The notes under the pieces: generated by a model
What the model was told of the DNA's origin: nothing
Seen by the model: only the letters and a program-made list of their open reading frames with translations
Databases searched by the model: none
DNA from: Lithospermum erythrorhizon
Lineage: Eukaryota > Streptophyta > Magnoliopsida > Boraginales > Boraginaceae
Direction: 5' to 3'
Assembly (NCBI GenBank): GCA_019722365.1
Contig: JADFUC010000335.1
Location: forward strand, 558,001 to 622,000
DNA: 64,000 nucleotides
Translations under genes and position numbers: made by a program
Shown: positions 28,755-41,468 of the stretch, in pieces
Position numbering within the stretch: position 1 is the stretch's first letter
How the letters are laid out: each line of letters opens with the position of its first letter

Positions 28755-28830
28755 CACATGTGTTGGTATAGTGGTAAGTACTAGAATAACCAAGTGGGGT
28801 TTCGAATTTCATTGGAAATGTAGAATTTCT
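28755..28830 (+). mobile_element. tRNA-derived SINE-like unit
   Basis: TTGGTATAGTGGTAAGTAC (28763-28781) matches a polymerase III A box as in tRNA genes, and GGGGTTTCGAATTTC (28796-28810) fits a degenerate B box at tRNA-like spacing. The rest does not fold as a tRNA that I can see, so a SINE or tRNA relic is the likelier reading. Confidence 0.4.
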
Positions 28831-28919
28831 TACATTTATGGTTATCATTGAACATTATATAGACCTATAATGCTAGGTGATGTGTTCCTAAATTTACTTA
28901 TGCTTGTAAACGAACGCAA

Positions 28920-29200
28920 CGATACCGAACTTCATCAAGGTTCGATTCGGTTCAAGTTTGAACGGACAAAAAAATTTGATGTTTGAGTTGGTTTGAAAAA
29001 TCGAAGGTTGGAGGTTCACTTTGAATGAAAAATCAAATTTTTATGATAAAATAAAAAAGAAAATTGAAAAAATTTACAAATATATACAATTAGAACCGAA
29101 TTGAACCTTCCATTCGAATTCGGTCTAACATAAAATTAATGTTTGAATTCGATTCAAACTACATCAAACCAAACCTCGAATCGAACTTTCGAGCGTAACC
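28920..29200. mobile_element. MITE-like imperfect inverted repeat
   Basis: The left part (ACTTCATCAAGGTTCGATTCGG and TTTGATGTTTGAGTTGG) is mirrored on the right in reverse complement (CTACATCAAACCAAACCTCG, CGAATCGAACTTTCG), around a core of A-rich sequence. Size about 270 bp. Termini and target duplication were not resolved. Confidence 0.4.
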
Positions 29201-29345
29201 TCTCCAACAGTTTCAACCTTTCACATTATTTTACAGGTCTAGATTTATTATTAGTGTATGTTTGGAATTATATCCTAGGAATTAGGAAAAAAAACATTCT
29301 TTGACGGTTAGGTGTTTATAGGACAAAAGTGGTTATCCCCGACCA

Positions 29346-30128
29346 ATGTCGACACCAAACAGCACCAGCAACGCCCCCCGAGACGACCCATTTAGTCTTA
29401 CGCTTCATGATTTGAATCAGGAATTAACGATTGAAATGCCTAGAATATTTGATAATTGGGTTGTTGAACCCGACCCGGATCTTCTGACCCGGGGGGGTGC
29501 GTTTGATGATGATGCTGGTGGTTATGTTGAACCCGACCTGGAGGTCGATGAGTTTTTGGAGGAGTATAGGGTAGTTAGTGGTATTGATGATGATGGTGAT
29601 GATTTGATGCTTCCTTTGTATGATGATGACGCTAGGATGGGTGTCGAGCGGGGGGAAGTTGGTGGACCGGTGAATGAGGATGAGGCGTTGTTTGTACCGG
29701 GTTTAGGAGGGGGAGAAGCGTTGGATGTGGGGTGGGATGCTTTGAGTAGGGAATTTCATTTAGAGGATATGATTGATAGGGAATTTCATTTAGCGGGTAC
29801 GGTTGATAGGGATGTCGGGAGATTGTTTGACGAATACGAGGGGATAGGGAAGCCACCGGCTTCTGAGAAAGTTGTGGAGAGTTTGGTGAGTGTGGTTGTT
29901 GGTAAAGGGAATTTAGAGGCGGGTAGTATGATTTGCGCGGTGTGTAAGGATGACGTGAATGTAGGGGAGAAGGTGAGGGAGCTGCCTTGTGGTCATCGGT
30001 TTCATAGTGATTGTATATTGCCGTGGCTTAGGATCCGGAACACGTGTCCTGTTTGTCGGTATGAGTTGCCAACTGACGATGGTTGTTATGAGAGTATGAG
30101 GGCACGTCGAGCTGGTCTTGCTAATTGA
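29346..30128 (+). CDS. RING-H2 E3 ubiquitin ligase
   Basis: Single exon, 260 aa. Residues about 198-240 form a RING-H2 domain: CAVC, 14 residues, LPCGHRFHSDCILPWL, then CPVC (C3H2C3 pattern, with the Pro-Trp-Leu that contacts E2 enzymes). The N-terminal 190 residues are very acidic (many Asp/Glu) and probably disordered; no membrane segment. Such proteins transfer ubiquitin from an E2 to a substrate; the substrate here is unknown. A 10-residue repeat lies before the RING. From memory a RING gene (At5g08139) lies near ATPK3 and AIH in Arabidopsis, which would fit the same order here. Confidence 0.93.
   Translation: MSTPNSTSNAPRDDPFSLTLHDLNQELTIEMPRIFDNWVVEPDPDLLTRGGAFDDDAGGYVEPDLEVDEFLEEYRVVSGIDDDGDDLMLPLYDDDARMGVERGEVGGPVNEDEALFVPGLGGGEALDVGWDALSREFHLEDMIDREFHLAGTVDRDVGRLFDEYEGIGKPPASEKVVESLVSVVVGKGNLEAGSMICAVCKDDVNVGEKVRELPCGHRFHSDCILPWLRIRNTCPVCRYELPTDDGCYESMRARRAGLAN
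29748..29807 (+). repeat. 30-bp in-frame tandem repeat in the RING gene
   Basis: Two adjacent 30-bp copies encode REFHLEDMID and REFHLAGTVD. The first 17 bases are identical between copies; the second half has drifted. Length remains a multiple of three. Confidence 0.9.
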
Positions 30129-31942
30129 AGGTATAATGTTAAGTTGACAGGGTTCTGAAGCTTTTAGGAGGAGTAGAATAACTATGATGTTGTTTAATAA
30201 AGTTTTGCCTATGAGTTCCTTCGATGGTCGAATGGCTTATATAGTTGCTAGTTTATGAATATATGACATTCTATAGTCTATCGCTTTTTGCCATTGGTTT
30301 TTATAGCTCTTGTTTTTATATCGTTTGATTTTGAAAATCATATCTTATGTGTTTTTAGCTGAATAAACTTCAATTAACTTAAATATACATACTAGCTCTT
30401 ATTTGCCTGGTTCAATAATGTGAGTTTCCCATATTCACCATTCACCATTGGATAACATGCAAATTAATAACATGTATTGCTGACTGCTGTTTACTTCCCC
30501 TGAATTTGCATTGATCATGATCCGACACTTTTATTTTACTTTAATATCCAATGGTGAATGGTGAATATATAAGGTCACGCTTCGTCCTAGGTAACAAGTT
30601 ATGTGCAAAGACTGATGCGAGCTATTCTGCAGATTTTCTTGCAAAAGAACTAGTTTGTTTTCTTTATTAAGTTGGTGGCTGATTATTTTCATCAGTTGTC
30701 TAGGATTTTATGAACTGATGCACTCAGCTTAAGAAGTGTGTTAGAATGTGATTGTAATTTGGATGTATATACTTCTTTAAAATTAGAGAAGATATTCTTT
30801 ATGAAATATTGCAGTCTAGTAATAATAGTTAGTGAAGATCAAGGTGAATAAGAATGGCAATCTCCGCCCTCAAGCGCATAGGCTAGTGGTGCATTGCATC
30901 AACAGATTAGATCCCAAAGAATCCATGTTCGAGTCTCGAAAGTCGTAGTCTGGAAAATTCACTTTAAGTGAACTCCTTATGGTACAAGACATTGACCTGG
31001 TGGTGTATGAACTCTAGGTCTCCGTGAATTAAATCCCTTACAAACTATTAGGTCGGATAGAAGTGTGGGGACGCATAAGGACTGCACAACTCATTTTTTT
31101 GGCTGAAAGAATTGACAATCTCCTGTCTCAATATTACATTTTATTTTGTACTAAAAGAAAGTATCTTAACATATTTGTCGTCTTACAATATAGGATATTG
31201 GAGTTCTACTGGGTGGAGAATTGGAGATGACTCATTTGATTATGTTCCTCCATTTTTGAATTTTTTACACCATTCAGATTCGACTAATACTCTACCCATA
31301 GATTTCATTTTCTCAAACTGCCATGATGAAAATAAAGTAGATATCAACTAAATGTCAAACCTCAATAATTTAGTGGCGAATTGCACAACATTGTAACCAC
31401 AATATAACCTCAATGAAAAAATCACATCCATTGCATATGTAAGCACAATAAAATCATATGTAATCACACTATAATTTTATTGAAAAGCATTTCTAATTTT
31501 TTTTTTTATCTACGTGCATTGCATATGTACTTTACTAGTCAACTTAAAAATCTAAAACAAAACAACTTCATAATAATAAGGACATATGTATGGACGGTAT
31601 GGTGGTTGTTGAAAAGGATAGATATTTTGACCAAACTAGCCAAAATCTCACTGTGGGTTACTGAAAAAATCCACAAACTCCAGTACCATTGCATGAGTTA
31701 TCAGGCTCAAGTGGGGCTGTTGGGTACCATGGGTATTTCAGTCATTGTGATTTCAATATCCTCTTTTTTATGAATGAAATATTCTGCATAGAAGTACTAT
31801 AGTTTTGGAAGATTTGCATATATCAATGATATTTGCGAGTCTCTATTTTCTTAACCAAGCCAAATAACACAAGACCTTCCTAAGATAAAGGCAAGGAAAA
31901 AAAGAATCCTCCCTATATTCATTCACATTATTAATCCATATA
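30129..31942. other. Intergenic, RING gene to DOF gene
   Basis: No gene found. Contains a SINE-like unit at about 30865-31100 and a pair of inverted blocks, CATATTCACCATTCACCATTGG (30429-30450) and CCAATGGTGAATGGTGAATAT (30548-30568), which could form a stem with a loop of about 97 bases. The last 100 bp should be the DOF leader. Confidence 0.45.
30865..31100 (+). mobile_element. tRNA-derived SINE-like sequence
   Basis: CATAGGCTAGTGGTGCATTG (30877-30896) fits an A box and ATGTTCGAGTCTCG (30925-30938) a B box, at a spacing slightly longer than in a tRNA. A body of about 150 bp follows, less AT-rich than its surroundings. No target duplication resolved. Confidence 0.4.
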
Positions 31943-33051
31943 ATGCAAGATATTCACACTCTAGGCGGCGTTGGTGGTGGAGGAGGAAGAATATTTACTG
32001 CTAGCGGCGTGGATAGGCGGCTACAACCACATAATCATCAAAACCACCAGCCTTTGAAGTGTCCTAGATGTGACTCTCAAAACACAAAATTTTGTTACTA
32101 TAACAACTACAACTTGTCACAGCCTAGACATTTCTGCAAGAACTGCAGACGCTACTGGACCAAAGGAGGCATCCTCCGCAACGTGCCCGTTGGTGGTGGT
32201 TGCCGGAAGTCTAAACGCTCAGCGACAAAGTCTAAATCCTCTGCAGGTACATTGGTAGAACTAGGAGAGACGTAAGGCCAACTGTATAACTTTTCGAAAA
32301 ATAAAATTCTACTATTCATTTTTTTCAAATACTAATTCATTGGCATTGTTACGTCTTTTTATATTTTTCTTTATTTATATGCTACAATTGATCGAGTCCT
32401 TGTATATAAGAATCATGGTTCCGATACTGTGCAGATACATCTGCCACCGACAGTGAGAAAACTGAGCTGATCGGCTCGAACTCTCACTCGAGCAGCGAGA
32501 GTTCGAGTCTTACTACCACCACCATATCCATATCCGGTATGGCTGCGAAGTTGGATCATTATCCACCGTTGATTGAGCAACACCAAGAATCACTCAACGG
32601 CCAGATGTTGCCCATGATGACCAACATGGTGAGCTCATGCAATGAGCCTGGATTAGTTGGTTCAAATCAAGAATTGCAGAAAGAGAAGGAGAAGATGATG
32701 GTGTGCAGCACAACTGAGATGGTGAACATGGGGTTTCTTGATCAGCATCAAGAGGGTCATGTTGATAATCTACTTGCTCTGGAGCAGCAGAGCAGGGAGA
32801 AGAACAGTGGACTAGCTAATCTTGATTGGGGAAATGTTGGAACTGGAGGTGATGCTCATGCTATTGATAAAACTGGCGGTGATGTTGGTGGCGGCGGCGC
32901 TGGAGGTGGTGGAACAGAACAGGGGTTGTTTGACTTTACTGGAGTAGATGAAGCATACTGGAATCAAGTTCAGTGGGTTGATGACAATGAACAATCCTTT
33001 AATTTTCTACCACAATTCCAGGTTTTGGATTTTAACTTGGAAAACAAATAA
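31943..33051 (+). CDS. DOF zinc-finger transcription factor, OBP4/DOF5.4-like
   Basis: Two exons (31943-32246 and 32435-33051) give 306 aa; the intron is phase 1. DOF proteins bind AAAG cores in plant promoters. Residues about 38-92 form the DOF domain: CPRC, 18 residues with [23 protein letters not shown], then [20 protein letters not shown]; its four zinc cysteines are present. The MQDIH start plus Gly-rich stretch and GVDRR before the finger resemble, from memory, Arabidopsis OBP4 (DOF5.4). The C-terminal region is Ser/Thr-, then Gly-, Gln- and Asp-rich with a W-containing end (EAYWNQVQW), a plausible activation region. Subgroup assignment is tentative. Confidence 0.93.
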
Positions 33052-35254
33052 ATTTATTATAAATATTATAACAGTATATGAAAGGGGAATATATATGAAA
33101 AAACTACTCATGTGACTCAGACTTTCTTTAGAAGAGGGGGGAGGGGTGTAATATTGATGTCTTTCATCTTATGTAAGTAATTAGTCACATATTGTAATGA
33201 GACTAACTACTAAGGTTAGTTTGTTGTCCTTAATTGGGGTTGTTTTTTTGCTCTTCCCCTGGCAGTGGATTTCAGTGTCATTTGTACTTGATCACATAAT
33301 TATTCCAATATAGAGGAGATTAAAGTGTTAATTATACTTTCTGAATTATGGTTAAAGCTAACTACTCTATTTATGGACTATTCAATGTACATTGTTTTAT
33401 GTCATTTTTTCCTTAGGTGTTGAAATTGTCATAGCTTTGGTTGTGATTGATATGTGTGTTGGAGATCCATCTCTTTCAGTATTTGGTTCGGTGGGAGTTG
33501 GGGATGGAAACAATTTGATATGCTCAATTTTGTGGTCATATATAGTAGTAGTACATGTGCACCTACTGCCACAACTAACTGCTGATGCACATATATTATT
33601 GGTGCAATGCACTACAGAAGATCTTTGAATATGCATAGCAAAAACATTTGTTTTCTTGTCATTTGGAAATTCGTGTTTTCCTTCTTGATTTGAACAGCTA
33701 CTTCATTTGCTTATCGATGAGCCAACTTAACAATATAAATCAATCGAGTGATATTAATGACACAAATCGATAACAATTGCTCCTAATAGAATTTACAAAA
33801 CATGAATAATTATTATGAAATTTCCAACAAATGTCAATGATAGAAATTAGTGATGAATAAAATTAATGGTAGGAAGTATTGTTTTATATAAGCAAACTCA
33901 GTCTTATTCCAGGGTATGCTTTATGAATACGACGTCTTCAATTAGTCTTGTGCTGGTATACCCGTTGTTAATCTGGTACAACTTTCCTTGCTTACTTATC
34001 ACTGTGCTCGGACCATACAACACATCGTTATATAGGGAACGTTTCCACGTTAACATAGCGACCATATAGGATTTCAACAATGTTTTTCGCAGGATTTCGA
34101 GGCCTAATACAACTCTCCTTCCCGGCTTGGGCCGGCAATGTTCGACACAAGATCCAATGACCCCCCTCCTCTTTTATCCGGGTTTGGGACTAATAATGTT
34201 ACACAAAGGAAATATTGTTTTGTTTGAAAAAATGAAAAAGTAATATATCTAGTTGAGTTAAGAGGATGGATATGCAGGCAATATTATTGAAACCCAAAAT
34301 GCATGAGTTTAGAATACGCCACGTACGTGTGTTTGAGAGTGGATTAGATTAGATATTATGTATTGAGAACGTACGGAGGAGGAGGAGTATAGTGTCCTTA
34401 ATTCATACAACTGGGGACTTGGGGTGGTTGAAGGTCGTGATGTGGTCGGTTGTTGGTGGAGGGCCATGACATGGAGAAGTGAAGACAATTCCTTATCCCC
34501 ATCCCCCTTTGATTATGACTCCACCCCCCACTATTTCTTGTGAATTGTTATTCACTAGTGCTCACATGGCCCTTTGTGATTGGCCTTTGAGGCCTTGTAG
34601 CTCGATTTGTCCTACGTCTTAGATCGACTCTTACATTTTATTCAACACTATTTATTATATTTGATTAAGATCATGACAATAATTGTGAACAACCATTTTT
34701 CACGAGGTTGGGTAGATATAACATTCTATCCAAAACCTTTAAGAATGAGTTGGGACTAAGGTAAACGTTAAAATCTCAAAAAAAAATTTACAAATTGTGC
34801 TAATGTGTTGGGACAACTAAGTGGGGTGTACTGTGGGAGAGTACTGTATAGGTAGGTAGTTGCTTGACTTAAAGACCCCTCTCTTACTTCTTACCTTATT
34901 GCATGTGCAGAAGTGGTCAATGAGCATATGCACAATCACCTCATGCATTTGTTGTGGTGTGTATTCTAGAGTATGTTTTGAGCCCCCACCAATTCTTGAG
35001 ATACTATTTGTAACAGAGGAAATCATGCAGATATCAAGTTCTTGTCTCTAGTTTTGCTGTACAAGGCTTGCACTTTGGATGGCAAGAATGCTGTGCAATT
35101 TCCAGGATCAATCTTCGCCATCAACTCCTATTTCAATTATAACTTGATTAGATTTTGGCATTTTAATATGGGGATAACTGGATAAGAACAATTCAAACTT
35201 CAATTTGTTCCATAAAAAAGTTTTTATAAAAAAAAAAAGAGTTTCTTAGTTAAC
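33052..35254. other. Intergenic, DOF 3' side, possible TE debris
   Basis: Overlapping open frames at 33392-33636 run on both strands without family features and are not called. A less AT-rich patch at about 33900-34190 (with TTCCCGGCTTGGGCCGGCAATG) looks like transposon-derived DNA but lacks ends I can place. Nothing else supported. Confidence 0.4.
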
Positions 35255-37185
35255 GTACTATTTATGCTTTAAATATTTAAACTGAGATAATAAATAAAGT
35301 AATTAACTATTTACATAAATTTATAAATTATACTTTTGATTTATGTTATACTCTGTAATTCATTTTGTTCATTATTATATGATCCCTTATAATTTTTTAT
35401 TAATATAATTTAATAATATATTTTAAAGTATTGTTACCATACTATTCTTATTTTTCAAGATTTAATTAAAAAATGCACACATTGTGTAAATTCATTTATT
35501 GTTAGAAAATATTACTTTTTCTTTAATAAAATAAATGCACTCAGGTTATTTTGTTTATTGTTAAAAAATATCACTTCTCAATTAATTATTAGTATAAATT
35601 ATTCATAATTTCACTATTTAATTATATTTTACGTATTTATTTTAACATATTTTAATCATTTACTCACCAATAATATTTGCACAAAACTAAATAATATCAA
35701 GATCTTTTTATGAAATTCTTTCAATTTTAGCCACGCAAAACAATTGAATAGGCCACACATTAGATGTCTTTGTTCGAATGTGAAATAATCCAAATCAATT
35801 ATATTGAAAATCAATGGAATAAAGATGACATGCCTCTTTTAAAAACTGTATATTGTGCAATAATTTTTTTAATAAGAAGTTAAACCTCAATAATATATAC
35901 CTGATTAATATTACTTGATATGAAAACTTTTAAAATTTTGACATAAATAGCAACTTTAATATAAAATATCACAAAGGTTCATTCAAATAAGCATTTAAGA
36001 TAATGATTTTGTACATCTAATGCTCATCAATTAAGCTTACTATATACCTATAATATATATATTCATGCATGTATTTTTTGTGACTATAATGTCAATTTAA
36101 TTATATTTCATGAAATGAAATTTAAATATAAAAAGATATTATGACAATATACTCTTATTTGGTTTAGTTTAATTACTAATCAATATTAATGAGCGAAGAT
36201 TGATTTTTTTAAAGTTCATTTCATATACACCCAAATCTAATTAATTATCGCATCTATATTTTATAGATAAAGATATTTTATTTAATCATAAAAACTAACA
36301 TGTTATACATATTATAAAGAAAAAATTAAATTTCCGAATAAATATTTAATCGTTACTCCCACCATACTAAATGACACATTGGATTTTAAGCCACTCCAAA
36401 TTGATAAACTTTTACGCCTTCATCGATAAACATAATTTTTATTTGAATAAAATTTAATGTCAATATTAGAATACATTAAAAATATTATTATTTGATAATT
36501 TTTCACCAAATATTATACAACAGAAATAAAAAATATTTGACCTAATGATTTAATTGTGAAAATTCAAATTTAAACTTTGACACCCATTGGGATTGGTGGA
36601 GTATTAGATGTGTAACTCGACATATTTTTTATTAATTGTTGTAATGTGTAATAGAAAATACGCATAACAATTTAGATAGATATTTTTAATAGTAATTTTT
36701 TGATTAGAAAAAATTATTTTTCAATTTATAATACATAATTATCATACAAAAAAATTTAGTATGAGACTAATTCTATCAGATTAAAACAGGAATTTACTTC
36801 TATTCTTATGATAAAATTAAAAATCGAAGGCACTATTATTATATCAATACTTTATCCGTTTAAAGATGTTACATATATTTTATATATAATTGGACTTAAC
36901 GTAGATAATGAATATACGATAATTCAAGATACGTATTTAAAGTTTCAATAAACTATTGCACATTATTATAATGAGAGCAGATAACTCCACCATGCTTAAT
37001 TGCTATGTATTTTTTGTATAAAAAATTTATGACTTATTAATTATTAATGTTATAGGAGTCCGTTTAAAAAATTCTATACATATTTTTTTCACCAATAGAA
37101 AATATTATAATAAAGATAATATAAGAATTAATATTGTGAAAAAGGAAAGAACACAACCTACATTTTTATAAGTAGGATGATTTGT
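35255..37185 (+). repeat. Left arm of a long inverted repeat
   Basis: Its reverse complement matches, block after block and in order, 49081-49880 followed by 40130-41223. Example pairs: left 35280-35400 with right 49730-49870 (AATAAATAAAGTAATTAACT); left 35790-35850 with right 49400-49440 (CAATTATATTGAAAAT-type); left 36360-36500 with right 40840-40930; left 37040-37080 with right 40250-40300 (ATAGGAGTCC / GGTCTCCTATAAC). Identity is imperfect, roughly three bases in four by eye, with small indels. Confidence 0.85.
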
Positions 37186-37711
37186 AAAAGGAATTGAAGA
37201 GTATGGTAGTTGAAATTATAGTTTAACTAATTGAAAATGTGTACAAATTAATTGATCACTAATATTCAATAGGGGTAATTTAATGATTTAATGGTCAAGA
37301 TTTGAATAACCACAATGTAAGCATCAGAGAGCAAGCCTCGAATAATTTTCTCGAAAGATTGTATGTTTGATATGATTTTATCCTTTAAATTTTAGTTAGA
37401 ATTTTATCATGCATTAATTTGAATTTCTAATAAATTATAAGATTCGTTATACAGTAAGATCAAATAAAATGTTATAAAGACTTGGACCATCTTTCATATT
37501 CATCTACTTAGAGAAAGTCATAGACCAACTTAGATTAAATATCTCGACTTAATTATCAATTTGCTCAATGTAGTTGAGTTACAATTTGAGCTTAATTAGT
37601 GGCAGGGTTGTAAATGTAATTTGTCATAACGTACATGATGTTACAATTTGGTTCCAAAATTGACGAAGTTGGTAATTATATTCGGGATTATTATCACGTA
37701 AATTGAGTTTT

Positions 37712-37873
37712 GACCATAGCGGCTATGCTTTTGGTAGCCTTTTTTCTTTTCCTCTTTGTATTGATTCTATGTCTATGAGTTGGAAGAGTTCTGATCATTG
37801 CTGATATATTTTTCGTAGTCCTTTTCCCTGTCGTCTTTGTATTGATTCTATGTCTATTACCTGTTTTATGGTG
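37712..37873. repeat. Two-copy 81-bp tandem repeat
   Basis: Copies begin at 37712 and 37793; both end in CTTTGTATTGATTCTATGTC plus a few bases. On the minus strand both copies are open and read a basic Thr/Lys/Arg-rich 27-residue unit. It sits 260 bp beyond the gar2-like stop codon, so it could lie in that gene's 3' region; no protein family is evident. Confidence 0.85.
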
Positions 37874-38136
37874 AAGGCAACTTGGCAAGTTCTTTTATCT
37901 TGCTATTCTTCTAGGCTTATTGTTTAGCCTGTTTCTGCTATTATACAGATTTAGCTAGTTACAAACAATCACTGAACCATTTTTTGCTGTTATTTACAAC
38001 TTAATTACTAACCTACAACCTATCAAAGTAATAATCTGAGAATGAATAAGTTCTCAAGAACAAATAACATGGAAATAAAAAACATTCAGACCTCGTTTTC
38101 ATTGTCTTCCCTGTTTGCTCAATCCCTGCCTGTTTA

Positions 38137-39219
38137 CTAATACTTACAGGAGCCAAAACAATGCTTCCACCACCGGTGCCTTTTCATGTGTGCGCGGCTA
38201 TTGCCTGCCATCTTCACAGGGCTGCCTATCCATTCTCCTGATAATCTGTTGATTCAAGAACACCTATACATGATGAGTTGTTCATAGATATTACCTGAGG
38301 CATGATACAAGAACCAGCTAAATATTAGAATGACTAAGGAGACTAAGAATGAGAGAGACTAGATTACACTGGAAAAGCAAAAGACCGAGCGCTTGTGGTG
38401 CTGCTAGTTGAGCGGCAAGAGACGCTACCAGGACCTTGTAATGGACCTAAGCATATGTTTTCCGATGGAACAATTTTCATTGGAAAGGCAGAGTCATTGG
38501 GCCGATGATCTGGAAGATTGGCTTTATTTTGATTACTAAGTAGTGATTCTCTTCGGCCATCTACCAATATGTCTCCAACCGTAGGTATATTGTCACTTTT
38601 TTTAGCTCCATTTGAATCTACATTCTCTTGTATCATATTCACTGTGTGTTTGATATGTTGTATTTCCAAAGTAACTTCTTGAGCAGTTTCCAATGTGTCG
38701 CCCTTTTCATGATTGGGACGAGATGAGTCCACGCTGATGGCATCTGGAGAATGATCTTTCAGGTCCTGTTGAGGACAAAAATGTGAACATAGTTTAATAA
38801 TCATGTCATCTTTCATTCTATATAGTCTCTATCTTGAGATCTAACTGAAGGACTTCAACAGTGGCTTATTTTTCGATACTCTTATCATACGTGTAACACC
38901 ATAAAATAAATAGAATTTCATGTATAAGTGATTGTGATAAACAGATCTTGGAGTAGAATTGTAGAAATAGAACCTGGAGCTGTATATATGCTTTGCCTTC
39001 TGTAAGACTCTTCTTTTGTGACTCTGCATCAACTTCCATAGGACCAAAATCAGATGTTTCCTTCATTAAGAGGTTGTTTTGGTTGCATTGTTTGACAACT
39101 TTTTTGATACATTCTTTGGGGAGGAGAATAGGATCTGCCTTTTTGGATATAAATAATGTTCTTTCTGCCTCTCCCATTCTTTGATCATCCAGCTCACTGT
39201 TATGATCCAACTCATACAT
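38137..39219 (-). CDS. Plant-specific gar2-like protein, function unknown
   Basis: Three exons on the minus strand: 38974-39219, 38368-38765 and 38137-38245 (phases 0 and 2), giving 250 aa. The start MYELDHNSELDD is the first ATG after a likely acceptor at about 39242. The C-terminus reads ARSFAFPVLSGEWIGSPVKM, then a basic tail with HMKRHRWWKHCFGSC. A Ser/Thr-rich stretch before RSFAFP and the EW.GSPVKM motif are shared, as I recall, by a plant family annotated as 18S pre-ribosomal assembly gar2-like (At2g03810 type). No enzymatic domain is seen; the middle is polar and probably disordered. Reading straight past the last donor would stop after RSFAFPV, losing the conserved tail, so the third exon matters. 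The gene sits alone in the core between two inverted arms, which is unusual. Confidence 0.75.
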
Positions 39220-39734
39220 CTCCCAACATGTGCTGGAAAATTAATTTTCCATCAAAACATAACTTGTATACACTAGCAAATTTGTTATGATACAACTCAT
39301 ATTTACATTGTAATTCTCTGATCAAGACTTGCAAATACTCCTTTCTTCCCAGAAAAGGCAAGTTCGATTTTTCCCCCCGACGAACCGAACAAGGAAAATG
39401 ACTAGGTTAAGTTGCACAATATATTTAGTTTTATTTCCCGGAAAATTGATGTTTTGGAGAATGCAATGTTTGGTGTTAGTGTGTTAGAAATATATACTCC
39501 GTAACATATAGTACCATCTCCAAGCATTGATGAAAAATAATTAGCAATTAATACCTCAAGAAAATTGGGAAATGAAGTCAAGGGAAGAAGTACAAGGAAC
39601 AAGTAAGTACCACCAAGAATGAGAGGAACTTGAAAACAGTCAGATTTATGGAAAATGCTTTAAACAATAGTCTCATGCATCCACATTTTAAGAAGTTTTA
39701 TTTCCTTTTTTATTTATTTATTCATATAGAAGGA

Positions 39735-39990
39735 GGTTTATTCCTCCATGGGCCCTACTAGCGTGCAAAGCAAGTGTCGCCTAAACCTGCGAGGCCTAAA
39801 TCCCGCGACACGCCCGAATGGCCGGCATAAGCCTCCGACGGCCTGATGAAATGACATCCGATCAATCCTAAAGTCGCCCATCACACCAAACAAGGTGTTA
39901 AGCCCTTTGGCCTTGAGATATTGTCAACATGGTGATGTGGTTGAACCACCACTTACCCCGAAATTCCCGAATTACGCCTATTTTCTACGG
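39735..39990. other. GC-richer island in the inverted-repeat core
   Basis: A patch of high GC relative to the surroundings, with many CG dinucleotides (GCGAGGCC, CCCGCGACACGCCCG, GGCCGGCATAAGCC). No reading frame or known element recognised. It lies between the gar2-like promoter side and the right inverted arm. Confidence 0.5.
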
Positions 39991-40129
39991 AGTAATTTCT
40001 AAAGATGTATATTTATCTTTCATTGTTGAAATGCATGGAAGATGGTTATGTTAATCAATAAAGCTTTTAAATGGTTAAAGCTTTGGTTTGAAAAAGGAAT
40101 AATTTTTTTTTTTGATATTTAACGATGAT

Positions 40130-41223
40130 ATCCTCCTACTTATAAAAGCGCTGAATCGTTTTCCATTTTCACATTACTAATTACTATATTACTATATATA
40201 TTATCCTTATTATAATATTTCTATTGATGGAAAAATATGTTTCTAATATTTTAAAAAGGTCTCCTATAACAATTCAATAATTAATAAGTCCTAAATTTTT
40301 TACTAAAAAGTCTATAACAATTCAAACATATATAGTTGGAGTTATGTACCCTTTTATAATATGTGCAAGAGTTTTACCATTTTTATTTTCATATGTATGC
40401 TAATTACCATATCTTCATTATTAACATCTTCGTCCAATTATATAAAAAATATTCAACATATTTACCAAATGTATGTTGTTTGATATAATAACGCTTTTGA
40501 TTTTTTAATTTTATGATAACAATAAGTAAATTCCATTTTAATGCAATGAATTAGTCTACTCATACTAAATTTTGTGCGATAATTAGTCAATTATAAATGG
40601 AAAATAATTTTTTATAATCCAAAAAAATACTATTAAATAATATATATCTAAATTATTATGTGATATTTTTTTTATTACATTTCAACAATTGCAATAAAAA
40701 AGTGTCAAGTTACGTATCTAATATTTCCTCCATCCTCAATAGATCGTCAAGGTTTGAATTTGATGCTACATATTAAAGTTCAATTCAAATATTTTATTTC
40801 AAGTATAATATTTGGTGAAAATTATCAAAATAATAATATTTTCAATGTAGACTTAATATCGACATTAAATTTTATTCAACAAAATTATGTTTATGGTTGA
40901 AGATGTAAAAGTTTGTCAATTCCTTTAAGCACTTAAAATCAAGCATGAAATCATCTAGTAATTTTAGGAGAATAGATTTGAATATTTTATTTCAAAAATT
41001 TAAATTTTTTATTATAATATATAAAGCATGTTAGTTTTTATGCTTAAATAAAAATATCTTTATCAATAAACTATAGATGCAATAATTAATTAGAGTTAAA
41101 TTCAATATATGAAAGGGAATTAAAAAAATTCAATCTTTCACATTTAATATTGATTGGTAATTAGTAAATTAAATAAGAGTATATTGTCATAATAATATTG
41201 TTGGTGTTTTATATTCATATCAT
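40130..41223 (-). repeat. Right inverted arm, inner half
   Basis: Reverse-complement match to about 36120-37185 of the left arm. It breaks at 41223, where the LTR insertion begins, and continues at 49081. Removing the insertion gives a right arm of about 1.89 kb against 1.93 kb on the left. Confidence 0.85.
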
Positions 41224-41468
41224 AAGTTCTAAACTTAACGGATACGAATCCCAAAAATGTGGATCAGACAAAACAATAAACAAAATTGTCTACAAGTGTG
41301 TACCTTTTGGTCGATCAAATCAATGAGGTTGGCAGCGGAATTGAATTGCTCACAATACCCAAAATAGAGTATCTCCAAGAACGTCCACACCGAGCAATTG
41401 AAACAACCACTTCGCTCGCCTACTAGAACGATTAAAGCGTAAAATAGAACAAAAGATGGAAAGCAGGG

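Larger units (their letters stand above)
27853..29345. other. Intergenic region with small repeats
   Basis: After the kinase 3' end there are three near-repeats of an AAGTTTATA.GGAG-type block at about 28160-28255, a tRNA-like unit at 28758-28815 and an imperfect inverted repeat at 28920-29200; the last two are listed apart. No gene found. Confidence 0.45.

Noticed and set aside
33392..33636. Overlapping plus- and minus-strand open frames downstream of the DOF gene
   Set aside because: Both are short, mirror each other and show no motif; most likely chance.
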